Positions 1 to 8,058 of a stretch of DNA of 64,000 nt are shown here, one piece after another. Origin of the DNA: Neglectibacter timonensis (GTDB taxonomy: Bacteria; Bacillota; Clostridia; Oscillospirales; Acutalibacteraceae). The notes below the pieces were generated by a model that saw nothing but the letters and a program-made list of their open reading frames with translations, was not told the origin of the DNA and did no database searches. A program made the position numbers and the translations under genes. How positions within the stretch are numbered: the first letter of the stretch is position 1; each line of letters starts with the position of its first letter. The stretch is from contig NZ_LT160640.1 in the NCBI RefSeq assembly GCF_900048895.1, forward strand, positions 1,607,865 to 1,671,864. The letters are read 5' to 3'.

Positions 1-1060
1 CCGCCTTCAACAGCTGTTCCTGGGCAAAGCCCACAGCCTCCGGGGTCATGTCGTCCAGATTGCAGCGAAGCTCCAGGACACTGTCCCCCGCTTCTTCCGT
101 CTCTCCCAGTAAGGCTCGGACGCCGTTCATGGCCTCGAACTCCTTGCTTCCCATACCATAGCCGATCTTCTCCACCCGCATGACCGGAGACGGGCCGAAG
201 GAATTCACGAAATACTTCAGCAGCGCCGCCCCGGTGGGAGTGCAGAGTTCTCCGCGTACCGAACCGCCGTAGGTGGGTACTTCCCGGAGAATATGGGCTG
301 TGGCAGGGGCGGGCACGGGCAGGATGCCGTGGGCGCAGCGCACCTGGCCGCTGCCAACGTGGATGGGAGAGCAGACCACCTGCTCCGGGGCAAGCTCTTC
401 CAGCAAAAGGCAGACCGCGGCCACATCGGCCACGGCGTCCAGCGTGCCCACTTCGTGGAAGTGGATTTCCTCCACCGGCCTGCCGTGGGCATGGCTTTCC
501 GCCTCAGCGATCAGCCGGTAGACGCCCAGCGCATCCCCCCTCACCTTTTCCGAAACCGGCAGATGGGAGATGATATGCTCCACCTCGTGCATCCCCGCAT
601 GATGGTGGCCATGGCTGTGGCTGTGTTCGTGAGCATGGTCATGATCGTGGTCATGCTCATGGCCGTGGTCGTGGTCGTGGCCGTGGTCATGGTCGTGGTC
701 ATGGTCGTGGTCGTGGCCGTGGTCATGATCGTGGTCATGCTCATGGCCGTGGCCGTGGCCGTGGTCATGGTCGTGGTCGTGGCCGTGGTCATGGTCGTGG
801 TCGTGGCCGTGGTCATGGCCGTGGTCATGGTCATGACTCACATCCATACTCTCTTCCTCTTCCCCGTGCACCTTTACCGAAACATGGGTGCCTGTAATGC
901 CGCATTTGACCGATGGGACGGCGCTGACTTCCACGCCGGGAAGTCCCAGACCATTGAGACGCCGGAGCACCCCCTCCGGATCCGGATGAAGCTCCAGGAG
1001 GGCTGCTGTGAGCATATCGCCCGCCGCCCCCATTGCACAGTCAAAATAAATGGTTTTCAT
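1..1060 (-). CDS. larC: LarC, nickel-pincer cofactor cyclometallase (partial)
   Basis: LarC inserts nickel into the organic pincer ligand made by LarB and LarE, in a CTP-dependent step, giving the nickel-pincer nucleotide cofactor of lactate racemase LarA and relatives. I read 353 codons in one frame; the C-terminus lies beyond the left edge. The ATG at 1060 has GGAGGA 9 bases upstream. The N-terminus carries the family FDC..G..GDM motif and a conserved LCTPTGAALL segment lies further on. Residues 76-154 are a run of alternating His with Asp/Gly/Glu, 41 His in 79 residues, presumably a nickel-binding insert like those of HypB. No frameshift is seen in the visible part, unlike the split larC1/larC2 described in Lactiplantibacillus plantarum. 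It is last of larE-larB-larC here; larA is not in the window. Confidence 0.93.
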   Translation of the reverse strand, partial: MKTIYFDCAMGAAGDMLTAALLELHPDPEGVLRRLNGLGLPGVEVSAVPSVKCGITGTHVSVKVHGEEEESMDVSHDHDHGHDHGHDHDHDHGHDHDHDHGHGHGHEHDHDHDHGHDHDHDHDHDHGHDHDHGHEHDHDHDHAHEHSHSHGHHHAGMHEVEHIISHLPVSEKVRGDALGVYRLIAEAESHAHGRPVEEIHFHEVGTLDAVADVAAVCLLLEELAPEQVVCSPIHVGSGQVRCAHGILPVPAPATAHILREVPTYGGSVRGELCTPTGAALLKYFVNSFGPSPVMRVEKIGYGMGSKEFEAMNGVRALLGETEEAGDSVLELRCNLDDMTPEAVGFAQEQLLKA

Positions 1061-1112
1061 AAGAATCTATTCCTCCTAAACTCTGTCGGCTTGTTTTCTT
1101 TCCGGAGCGCTT

Positions 1113-1877
1113 TCAGCCTGGATTCCTGTCCCCGATATGGTTGATCATACTGGCCAAATACCCTGCACCGAAGCCGTTGTCGATGTTGACGACGCTCACA
1201 CCGCTGGCGCAGGAATTGAGCATGGAAAGCAGCGCGGCCAGACCGCCGAAGGCCGCTCCATACCCCACGCTGGTGGGCACGGCAATCACGGGGCAGTCTG
1301 CCAGCCCGCCCAACACGCTGGCGAGAGCGCCCTCCATCCCGGCAATGGCGACAATCACCCGGGCACTCATAAAATCTTCCAGATGAGACAGCGTGCGGTG
1401 CAGCCCGGCCACGCCCACATCATAGAGGCGCACTACCTCGTTGCCCAGCGCCTCTGCAGTCAGCGCCGCCTCCTCCGCCACAGGCATATCGCTGGTACCT
1501 CCCGTGGCCACAATGATGCGGCCCGTGCCCGTGGGCTTCGGCATGGCGCCCACAATGCCGACCCTGCCCATCTCATGGTAGGCAAGGGGCAGCTCCTTCC
1601 CCACCAGCTCCGCGGCTTCCGGGGACATACGGGTGATCAGGATGGTCTTATCACCATCCTCCCGCATGGACGCGGCAATAGCCCGAATCTGTTCCGGCGT
1701 CTTTCCAGCGCCGTAAATCACCTCGGCAATCCCCTGGCGCAGCCCCCGGTGCCGGTCCACCTTGGCAAATCCCAAATCCCGGAAAGGCTCCAGTTTCAGC
1801 TCCATCAGAGCCTCGCCCACCGGGCAATCCCCGCTGGCCACCCGTTCCAGCAGAGCCTTGATTTCCAATTGATCCAT
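1113..1877 (-). CDS. larB: LarB, pyridinium-3,5-biscarboxylic acid mononucleotide synthase
   Basis: LarB carboxylates the pyridine ring of nicotinic acid adenine dinucleotide and cleaves its phosphoanhydride, giving the biscarboxylate intermediate of the nickel-pincer nucleotide. The 254-residue protein has the usual length, with an N-terminal helical part (DQLEIKALLERVASG) and a C-terminal domain related to PurE (AIR carboxylase). The Gly-rich stretches VATGGTSDMPVAEEA and VPTSVGYGAAFGG are typical of that domain. The ATG at 1877 follows a GGGAGGAAG ribosome-binding site. It lies 54 bases after larE and 52 before larC, so one operon is likely. Confidence 0.94.
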   Translation of the reverse strand: MDQLEIKALLERVASGDCPVGEALMELKLEPFRDLGFAKVDRHRGLRQGIAEVIYGAGKTPEQIRAIAASMREDGDKTILITRMSPEAAELVGKELPLAYHEMGRVGIVGAMPKPTGTGRIIVATGGTSDMPVAEEAALTAEALGNEVVRLYDVGVAGLHRTLSHLEDFMSARVIVAIAGMEGALASVLGGLADCPVIAVPTSVGYGAAFGGLAALLSMLNSCASGVSVVNIDNGFGAGYLASMINHIGDRNPG

Positions 1878-1931
1878 CCTGATTTCTTCCTCCCTTTTCC
1901 TTTCCGCTTGCCGCGGCTGTCCTGCCGGCCT

Positions 1932-2675
1932 TCACCGGCCCTGTAAATCCAGAAACACCTCTGAAAAATACGGTTTCAGTTCCGTCTGAATCTCCCTCCT
2001 GCGCGCCAGCGCTTCCGCCATCTGGTCCTCCGGCAGCTGAAGCCGCGCCGCATTGTGAAACACTCTTACCCGAAAATCTGTAAACCCCAGGGAAAAGAGA
2101 CGGTCCTCCGCCTGCTCCACCTTCTGCAGCAGTCCGGCTGTAATCTCCTCTCCTGTGGGAATTCTGGTGGCAAGGCAGGCATAGGCCGGCTTGTCCCAGG
2201 TAAAGAGCCCGGCTTCTTTGGACCGCCTTCGCACCTCCGCCTTTGTAATTCCGCATTCCCGCAGGGGGGACCTTACGGAAAGCTCCCGGATCGCCCGCAT
2301 GCCGGGGCGGTCTCCGGCGTCGTCTGAGGCATTGGTGCCGTCCATCAGCACAGGGTATCCGTCCCGCGCCGCCTGATCCCGCAATGTGCCGAACAGGGCG
2401 CGCTTGCAGTGGTAGCAGCGGTCCTGCGGATTGCTCCGCACCGCTTCCTGGGACAGGACATCCACTTCCAGCACGGCCAGCTCCACCCCCAGCTGCGCGC
2501 AGAGCCTCCTGGCGTCGGCAAGCTCAAAGGCAGGCTGAAATACAGTTTTCACAAAATACGGCCGCACCTGCGCGCCATGCTCCACCGCCTCGTACAGCAG
2601 ATACGCCGAATCCGTGCCTCCTGAAAAACCCAGGGCAACCCGGGGATTTTCCCGAAAAAAGTCCTTCAATTCCAT
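1932..2675 (-). CDS. larE: LarE, ATP-dependent sulfur-inserting enzyme of nickel-pincer cofactor synthesis
   Basis: LarE adenylates the carboxylates of the LarB product and converts them to thiocarboxylates. The PP-loop ATP-pyrophosphatase motif SGGTDS lies near residue 18. A CYHC pair near residue 90 and a later Cys in YACLATRIPTG are visible. The later Cys corresponds to the sulfur-donor Cys of L. plantarum LarE; three cysteines would suit the type that carries a [4Fe-4S] cluster instead (inference). An upstream in-frame GTG at 2687 exists, but the ATG at 2675 sits 11 bases after GGGAG and starts the conserved region, so it was chosen (247 residues). First gene of the lar operon as read here. 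Confidence 0.93.
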   Translation of the reverse strand: MELKDFFRENPRVALGFSGGTDSAYLLYEAVEHGAQVRPYFVKTVFQPAFELADARRLCAQLGVELAVLEVDVLSQEAVRSNPQDRCYHCKRALFGTLRDQAARDGYPVLMDGTNASDDAGDRPGMRAIRELSVRSPLRECGITKAEVRRRSKEAGLFTWDKPAYACLATRIPTGEEITAGLLQKVEQAEDRLFSLGFTDFRVRVFHNAARLQLPEDQMAEALARRREIQTELKPYFSEVFLDLQGR

Positions 2676-2914
2676 CCTTTGCCACACTCCCTTTCGGCCC
2701 GTATTCCCACGGCCCCGCTGCCATTATAAAGAAAAGAAACAAACCCGAAAACCGCTTCGGCGGCCCTCCGATCTGTCTCTGCTTCCTGCAAATCCATCTT
2801 TTTCAAATGCTGTACAGGCTTCCGGCCCAGCCTTCCATCCGGAAAACCGCGTTCCTTCCTGAAACGCAGCGGCGCTGTAGGAGCCATGGGAAACCCTTCT
2901 CACTGTTGAGAGTA

Positions 2915-2945
2915 AGTCTACACCTTGAAGTGCACTCTATGTCAA
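2915..2945 (-). promoter_or_regulatory. MerR-type promoter with 19-bp spacer
   Basis: On the minus strand a TTGACA -35 box (2940-2945) and a TAGACT -10 box (2915-2920) are separated by 19 bp, the over-long spacing that MerR-family activators correct. The spacer holds an imperfect dyad (GTGCACTT and AAGGTGTAG halves) resembling MerR operators. It points at larE, whose start is 240 bases downstream. No MerR regulator is encoded next to it. The 2676-3104 interval otherwise shows only the hairpin listed separately and no convincing gene. Confidence 0.6.
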
Positions 2946-3021
2946 GGGGTTTCCGTATTTTTCCCAGCCGCTTTTTTCCATAAACCGTGCGGGGGACGGT
3001 CCGCTGGCGCCGGATGCAAAG

Positions 3022-3060
3022 AACCGCCCCTGCCGGATACGCCGGCACAGGGCGGCCCTT
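3022..3060 (-). terminator. Hairpin after the antiporter gene
   Basis: A GC-rich stem (3024-3036 with 3042-3055, one bulge, 5-base loop) lies about 50 bases past the antiporter stop and is followed on the minus strand by TTCTTTG. It is a plausible intrinsic terminator with a short, imperfect T-tract. Confidence 0.5.
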
Positions 3061-3104
3061 CCAAAGGAGGCGGACTGGGGATGCCTTACGGTGATCCAGA
3101 CCGT

Positions 3105-4439
3105 TCAGTGATGGACGGCCTGCAGCATCCGCAGGGCCAGCTTCCGTATCCTGCCGTGCCCGCGCACAACAGGTTTTCCCTCCTCCGGCTGTCCCTGTGC
3201 CTCATCCCGCGGTTTGGGACCCGCTCCTCCCGGCTTATCTTCCTGCTCTAGCGTATGGGACAGGAACAGGGAGGCTTTGGCGCAGGCCGGTCCCACGGTT
3301 TCGTAGAGCACTGCTGAAGAGAGGATAATGGCGGACAGCAGCGCGCCTGTCTCCGGCGGAAGCATCCGCTCCCCCAAAGCAGCCAGTCCGATGGATACGC
3401 CTGCCTGGGGGATCAACGCCAGCCCCAGCCAATTTCTGATACGCCCCGGCATGCGGCAAAGAGCGCAGCCGGCAAAGGCGCCAGCGTATTTTCCCGCAAT
3501 ACGCAGGAAAAAGTAGGCGACGCCAATTACGCCTTCCGTGGCCAGAGCGGGAATATTCAGACGCATGCCGGAAAGCACAAAGAAAAGCAGGAGCACGGGC
3601 GGGGTAAAGCGGTTGATCTCCTTAAACAGATGCTTGTTCCCCGAAAGGTTAATGTAGGAAGCCCCCAGAGCCATACAGGAAAGCAGGGGAGATATATTCA
3701 GCAGCGTGCAGAGTCCCGTCATCCCCAAAATGACGCCGTTGGCGATCACAAGCCGGTGGTCGGAGGAGCGCCTTTCACTGATCAGCCGGTGCAGGACCCA
3801 GCCCAGGCCGATTCCCAGAACCACGGCTCCCAGATTCCAGAGGACTGGGGCGGCCACATCCATGGCGTTGACCTTCCCGCCGCCTTCCAGGGCCTGGGTT
3901 ACCGCCGTACACACGGAAAAGGCCACCAGCGCAACCGCATCGTCCAGGGCCACCACCTGGAGGATCAGGTTGACAAAGGGACCCTTTGCATGGTACTGCC
4001 GGATGGTCATAATGGTGGAAGCAGGCGCCGTGGCGCAGCCGATGGCGCCCAGCAGCAGGGAAAAGGGCACTGGAAGATGGAACAGGAAAATCATGGGCAG
4101 CGTGATGGCAGCCATGGCCAGCAGCGCCTCCAGCACAGTGATTATCAGGGTTCCCCCTCCGCTTTTTTTCAGGGTGGCAATTTTGAAATACCTGCCCACG
4201 CCAAAGGCGATATAGGCCAGGGCGATATCGGTGACAAAGCCCATTCCGGAAGCCACCTCCACAGGAACCGCATCCAACAGATAGGGGCCCAGCAGAATCC
4301 CCGCAAAAATATAGCCGGTCACATTGGGCAGCTTCAGGCGCTTTGTGACCCGCGTCACCAGAAATCCGGCAAACAGCATCAGGGAGAGGGAGAGAATCAC
4401 CTGGGAGGTTTCATTCCCAAGCATTAAGAATTGTTTCAT
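3105..4439 (-). CDS. CPA2-type cation:proton antiporter
   Basis: A 444-residue membrane protein with about twelve hydrophobic segments and family 2 antiporter features: a Gly-rich first part (NVTGYIFAGILLGPYLL), the ATAPASTI unwound-helix motif near residue 145, and a conserved acidic pair (ALDDAVAL) in the ion-binding core. It probably exchanges Na+ or K+ for protons; the ion cannot be told from sequence. The final 60 residues are charged and cytoplasmic (EQEDKPGGAGPKPRDEAQ) with no KTN/TrkA domain. The open frame extends upstream to 5099, but that part is antisense to the LysR gene; the ATG at 4439 follows GGAAAGGAGG at 11 bases. Divergent from the LysR gene 141 bp away, which is the likely regulator. 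Confidence 0.85.
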   Translation of the reverse strand: MKQFLMLGNETSQVILSLSLMLFAGFLVTRVTKRLKLPNVTGYIFAGILLGPYLLDAVPVEVASGMGFVTDIALAYIAFGVGRYFKIATLKKSGGGTLIITVLEALLAMAAITLPMIFLFHLPVPFSLLLGAIGCATAPASTIMTIRQYHAKGPFVNLILQVVALDDAVALVAFSVCTAVTQALEGGGKVNAMDVAAPVLWNLGAVVLGIGLGWVLHRLISERRSSDHRLVIANGVILGMTGLCTLLNISPLLSCMALGASYINLSGNKHLFKEINRFTPPVLLLFFVLSGMRLNIPALATEGVIGVAYFFLRIAGKYAGAFAGCALCRMPGRIRNWLGLALIPQAGVSIGLAALGERMLPPETGALLSAIILSSAVLYETVGPACAKASLFLSHTLEQEDKPGGAGPKPRDEAQGQPEEGKPVVRGHGRIRKLALRMLQAVHH

Positions 4440-4503
4440 AAGCGGCGGCGCCTCCTTTCCGGGGCAGAACGATTTCCCCGGCAGCCATAGAATATGCTTG
4501 ATT

Positions 4504-4518
4504 ATAGGACTGGTGTAT
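4504..4518. promoter_or_regulatory. Candidate LysR operator (T-N11-A)
   Basis: ATA (4504-4506) and TAT (4516-4518) form the dyad ends of a T-N11-A core, the LysR-family binding pattern, within the 141-bp AT-rich divergent region between the antiporter and the LysR gene. The position suits control of both genes. The pattern is short, so chance occurrence is possible. Confidence 0.35.
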
Positions 4519-4580
4519 GATAAAATCAAATAATAATTTTTAACACAGATATTCAAAAATTTGATAAAAAGGAGGAACCC

Positions 4581-5468
4581 ATGATGTTTGATCAGAAGGC
4601 CAACACCTTGCTCACCCTGGTACAGGAAGGCAGCTTTACCAAGGCAGCTCAAGCGCTTTCCCTGAGCCAACCCGCTGTGAGCCATCAGATCCGCCAGCTG
4701 GAAGAGGAATTCGGCATCCAAATTTTCCACAAGGACAGGAAAGAGCTGCGTCCCACCCCGGCGGGCGCAGTTCTGATCAAATATGCCCGGCGGGCGCTGG
4801 CCGTCTACAACAATGCGCGGCAGGCCATTGAGGATTCCCGCAGCAACCTGCGGCGGTTCACTGTGGCCATTACGCCCACGGTGGCGGAGAGCCTGGTTCC
4901 CCAGACGCTGGCGTACTACTGCATGGAGAATTCCGACGCCCACATCAACATCATGACTGATACCATAAAAAACATTTATGATAAATTGAAATCTTTTGAA
5001 ACTGACCTGGCCATTGTGGAAGGAAAGCCTGACGATTCCAGCCTGACCAGCGTACTTCTGGACACAGATTTCCTTTGTCTGGCGGTGTCGCCCCAGCACC
5101 CTTTTTCCAAGCGGGCCTCCGTTCCTCTGATGGAGCTGAAAAAGGAAAAATTCATCATGCGGTCCCGTCCGGGAAACACCCGGGTGCTTTTCGAACGTTA
5201 TCTGGAAAACAACGGGGAGACGCTGCGGAGCTTCAACGTGATGATGGAAATAGACAACGTGGCCACCATCAAAGAACTTGTCTCACGGAATTTGGGCGTC
5301 ACGGTAATCGCCCGTTCCGCCTGTCTGGAGGAGCTGCGCACCGGCAGGCTGGCGGTGGTCCCCATTGAAAACTCTTCCATGATCCGGGAGATCAACCTGG
5401 TCTTTCACCGGGATTTCAGCCATCCGGAGGTGCTGGATGAGATCCGGCGTATCTACTCTTCCTTTTAG
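4581..5468 (+). CDS. LysR-family transcriptional regulator
   Basis: A 295-residue LysR-type regulator of normal length. Residues 1-65 form the winged helix-turn-helix (FTKAAQALSLSQPAVSHQIRQLEEEFG), followed by the linker helix (PAGAVLIKYARRAL) and a periplasmic-binding-like effector domain (about 92-295). GGAGG lies 5 bases before the first ATG and 8 before a second (4584), so the true start may be one codon later. It is divergent from the antiporter gene, its most likely target. The effector is unknown. Confidence 0.92.
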   Translation: MMFDQKANTLLTLVQEGSFTKAAQALSLSQPAVSHQIRQLEEEFGIQIFHKDRKELRPTPAGAVLIKYARRALAVYNNARQAIEDSRSNLRRFTVAITPTVAESLVPQTLAYYCMENSDAHINIMTDTIKNIYDKLKSFETDLAIVEGKPDDSSLTSVLLDTDFLCLAVSPQHPFSKRASVPLMELKKEKFIMRSRPGNTRVLFERYLENNGETLRSFNVMMEIDNVATIKELVSRNLGVTVIARSACLEELRTGRLAVVPIENSSMIREINLVFHRDFSHPEVLDEIRRIYSSF

Positions 5469-5561
5469 CCGCAGGAATTCCTTCCGGCCGCTTTCCCGCT
5501 CAATGCACGGCGGAGGCGCCCTCCACATAGGATGGTACACGGAAACAGAGGAGGGAATGAC

Positions 5562-6044
5562 ATGAGAGAACGGGAATACTGGCGGGCGGATGCCGCAGCC
5601 TATGCAAAAGCCTGGGCGTTCGGCCGAAACCCCGCCTATCTGGATTTTGAACAGCTGGGCGGCGACTGTACGAATTTCGCCTCACAATGCCTGTATGCGG
5701 GCAGCGGCATCATGAATTACACCCCCACCTTCGGCTGGTATTACGCCTCTGCCTCCAACCGCACGCCGTCCTGGACAGGGGTACAGTATCTCTACGACTT
5801 TCTGACACGCGGCAAGGGACCAGGCCCTCATGCGGTGGAGACGGAAGCCGGGGAATTGGAGATCGGCGATCTTGTCCAGCTGGGCCGGGCAGACGGACAG
5901 TTTTACCACAGCCCGGTGGTGGTGGAGACCTCTCCCGAGCTATTGGTGGCAGCCCATTCCTTCGACGCCTACAGGCGGCCCCTGAGCAGCTACAGCTATG
6001 ACAGGGTACGGTACCTTCACATCGCCGGGGTACGCATCCCGTAA
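5562..6044 (+). CDS. Amidase-domain protein (putative Amidase_6 / cell-wall hydrolase fold)
   Basis: A 160-residue protein whose DCTNFASQCLYAGSG motif matches the catalytic Cys region of the putative amidase domain (Amidase_6, NlpC/P60-like fold). A downstream His in FYHSPVVVE and a further His near AAHSFDAY could complete the active site. There is no signal peptide and no wall-binding domain, so it appears cytoplasmic or exported by another route. The ATG at 5562 follows GAGGAGGGA at about 7 bases; the 10-codon extension upstream lacks a ribosome-binding site. It lies 93 bases after lysR on the same strand and may share its transcript. Confidence 0.75.
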   Translation: MREREYWRADAAAYAKAWAFGRNPAYLDFEQLGGDCTNFASQCLYAGSGIMNYTPTFGWYYASASNRTPSWTGVQYLYDFLTRGKGPGPHAVETEAGELEIGDLVQLGRADGQFYHSPVVVETSPELLVAAHSFDAYRRPLSSYSYDRVRYLHIAGVRIP

Positions 6045-6064
6045 CAAACCGCCTCGTATTCTTC

Positions 6065-6092
6065 TTGCTTTTTTTGAAGAAAACAGTATAAT
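6065..6092 (+). promoter_or_regulatory. Promoter of the phosphate-transporter leader
   Basis: TTGCTT (6065-6070) and a perfect TATAAT (6087-6092) are 16 bp apart. Transcription would start near 6099, about 200 bases before the transporter start codon. Confidence 0.65.
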
Positions 6093-6190
6093 TATTTCAA
6101 AGAATTTATACTGCTGAGAGGAAGAGACCATGGACAACGCCGTTTTCAGACGCTGCCCCGCACATTTTCCCCCTTGCATTGGTAAAACGG

Positions 6191-6241
6191 ACAGGTATAA
6201 CCCTGCGTCCCTACGGGCGGCGGGGGTTATACCTGTTTTTC
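6191..6241 (+). terminator. Intrinsic terminator inside the transporter leader (attenuator or small-RNA end)
   Basis: A perfect 13-bp stem (6191-6203 with 6224-6236), with a 20-base loop that can fold further, is followed by TTTTT. It sits between the 6087 promoter and the transporter ATG at 6305. Transcripts would therefore stop at about 140 bases unless read-through occurs. A possible 62-codon frame (6130-6318) crosses it but has no recognisable product. Confidence 0.7.
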
Positions 6242-6304
6242 TGACTGGAATTTTCTGCAAGGCAAAGCAGCAATCACCCCTTTGGAAAGGATTGGACGAA
6301 AGCC

Positions 6305-7945
6305 ATGAAAGTAGCTGATATTCTGGGTCTGCTGGGAGGACTGGCACTTTTCCTGTATGGTATGCAGATGATGAGTTCCGGCCTGGAGGCCGCCGCAGGC
6401 AACCGCATGAAACGTATTTTGGAACGTCTGACCTCCAATCGCTTTTTGGGCGTGGCAGTAGGGGCGGGAATCACCGCGGTGATTCAGTCTTCCTCCGCCA
6501 CTACAGTTATGGTGGTCGGTTTTGTCAATTCCGGAATGATGACCCTTTCACAGGCGGTATGGATTATTATGGGCGCCAACATCGGTACTACCATTACCGG
6601 CCAGCTGATTGCCCTGGACGTAGGGGCTCTGGCCCCCCTCTTCGCTTTCTGCGGCGTGGCCCTGGTTGTGTTCCTGAAGAAAGCTGTGTTTCATCACTAC
6701 GGCCAGATTATTGCGGGCCTTGGCATCCTGTTTATCGGCATGGAAATGATGAGCTCCGCCATGATGCCCCTGCGGGAATCCAAAGCCTTCATTAACCTGA
6801 TGACCCAGTTCAGCAACCCTCTTTTGGGAATTCTGGCAGGTATGATTTTTACCGCCGTCATCCAGTCTTCCTCCGCCTCGGTAGGCATTTTGCAGGCCCT
6901 GGTCGCCAGCGGCCTCATCGGTCTGCCCAGTGCGGTTTACGTCCTCTTCGGCCAAAATATCGGCACCTGCATCACCGCGGTGCTGGCCGCCATCGGCACC
7001 AGCAGAAACGCCAAACGCACCACGGTGCTTCACCTGCTCTTCAATGTAATCGGCACAACGCTTTTCACCCTGGCCTGCATGTTCACTCCTCTCACCCCGC
7101 TGGTCGCATCCTTCACCCCTGGCAACCTGCCCGCTCAAATCGCCAATATGCACACTGTGTTCAACGTGGTGACCACTCTTCTGCTGCTGCCCTTCGGAAA
7201 CTATCTGGCAAAGCTTGCCGTGCGCATTCTGCCTGAACATGCCTCTGAGGAAAGCGCCGGCCCCAGGCTTCTCTACCTGAAGCCCGTGGAAAGCTCCCAT
7301 GAATACCAGATCGGCACCTCGGCCATCGCCCTTAACGGCGTCTGGAAAGAGCTGGCGCGCATGTCGGAAATGGTCCATTCAAACGTGGAAAAGAGCTTTC
7401 AGGCCGTGGAGCAGGAAGCGCCCCAGCTGTTGGGGCCGGTAGAGGAGGCAGAGGAATACCTTGACTATCTCAACAAGGAAATTTCCAAATATATCTCTCA
7501 TGTAATCGTCTATGAGAACAACGAGAAAGATTCCGCCCAGATCAGCGCCTTCTTCCGTGTCTCCGGCAATCTGGAGCGCATCGGCGACCACGCCATGAAC
7601 ATCTGCGAGTACACCAAGCGCATCGCAGAAAAAGGAATCTCTTTTTCACCTGCAGCCAAAGCTGAAATCGCGGAAATGCGTAAGACCAGCCTGGCTGCCT
7701 TGGACCTGCTCGGAAACCTGCAGGGAATTTCTGTAGAACGGCTTTCCCAGGTTGCAGCCGCAGAACAGAAAATTGACGACATGACGCTGCGGTACCGCCA
7801 GAACCAGATGGACCGCATCCGGGACGGCCTCTGTTCTGATGAGGCCTGCGTGCTTTATTCGGAAATGCTCACCGATTTTGAGCGCATCGGCGACCATATC
7901 CTGAACATCGGTCAGGAGCTGACGCAGATAGACATTCCGGATTAG
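6305..7945 (+). CDS. Na/Pi cotransporter with C-terminal PhoU-like domain
   Basis: A 546-residue NptA/YjbB-type transporter. The membrane half (about 1-310) contains the two inverted family signatures, QSSSAT near residue 60 and QSSSAS near residue 188, each followed by a GxNIGT motif (GANIGTTITG, GQNIGTCITA), which form the sodium/phosphate site. The C-terminal part (about 340-540) is a PhoU-like helical bundle with ERIGDH repeats (LERIGDHAMNI, FERIGDHILNI). It imports or exports phosphate coupled to Na+ across the cytoplasmic membrane. Translation starts at the ATG at 6305, after GGAAAGGA. The gene stands alone between its leader terminator and a strong terminator at 7954. Confidence 0.93.
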   Translation: MKVADILGLLGGLALFLYGMQMMSSGLEAAAGNRMKRILERLTSNRFLGVAVGAGITAVIQSSSATTVMVVGFVNSGMMTLSQAVWIIMGANIGTTITGQLIALDVGALAPLFAFCGVALVVFLKKAVFHHYGQIIAGLGILFIGMEMMSSAMMPLRESKAFINLMTQFSNPLLGILAGMIFTAVIQSSSASVGILQALVASGLIGLPSAVYVLFGQNIGTCITAVLAAIGTSRNAKRTTVLHLLFNVIGTTLFTLACMFTPLTPLVASFTPGNLPAQIANMHTVFNVVTTLLLLPFGNYLAKLAVRILPEHASEESAGPRLLYLKPVESSHEYQIGTSAIALNGVWKELARMSEMVHSNVEKSFQAVEQEAPQLLGPVEEAEEYLDYLNKEISKYISHVIVYENNEKDSAQISAFFRVSGNLERIGDHAMNICEYTKRIAEKGISFSPAAKAEIAEMRKTSLAALDLLGNLQGISVERLSQVAAAEQKIDDMTLRYRQNQMDRIRDGLCSDEACVLYSEMLTDFERIGDHILNIGQELTQIDIPD

Positions 7946-7953
7946 TTTAAAAA

Positions 7954-7992
7954 GGGGACGCTGCAGGATGAAGCTGCAGCGTCCCCTTTTTT
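7954..7992. terminator. Bidirectional terminator between Na/Pi transporter and CotH genes
   Basis: A perfect 13-bp stem (7954-7966 with 7974-7986, 7-base loop) is flanked by A5 on the left and T6 on the right. It can terminate the transporter transcript and, on the other strand, the CotH operon that ends at 8059. Confidence 0.9.
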
Positions 7993-8058
7993 GTTTCCTC
8001 CCAAGTTTCCAACGGCCTGAAACGTCTTCAGGAGAATAGGACATGGCGTTGCGGGAAA

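Noticed and set aside
541..834. Met/Thr-repeat frame over the LarC His tract
   Set aside because: It is the out-of-frame reading of the CAT/CAC-rich hexamer repeat; LarC reads through in one frame with family sequence on both sides.
1..1060. Possible larC1/larC2 programmed frameshift
   Set aside because: Codon-by-codon reading from 1060 to 2 stays in one frame through the His tract with family sequence throughout, so no frameshift is needed in the visible part.
2666..2887. 73-codon minus-strand frame just after the MerR-type promoter
   Set aside because: Considered as the missing regulator, but it has no helix-turn-helix and a biased composition, and it overlaps the larE start. Left as leader sequence.
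3105..5099. 664-codon frame that would extend the antiporter N-terminus by 220 residues
   Set aside because: The extension is antisense to the LysR gene and lacks membrane-protein character; a strong ribosome-binding site supports the start at 4439.
6130..6318. 62-codon frame across the Na/Pi transporter leader terminator
   Set aside because: It has a fair ribosome-binding site, but its coding matches the hairpin symmetry and it overlaps the transporter start. No protein features; not called as a gene.
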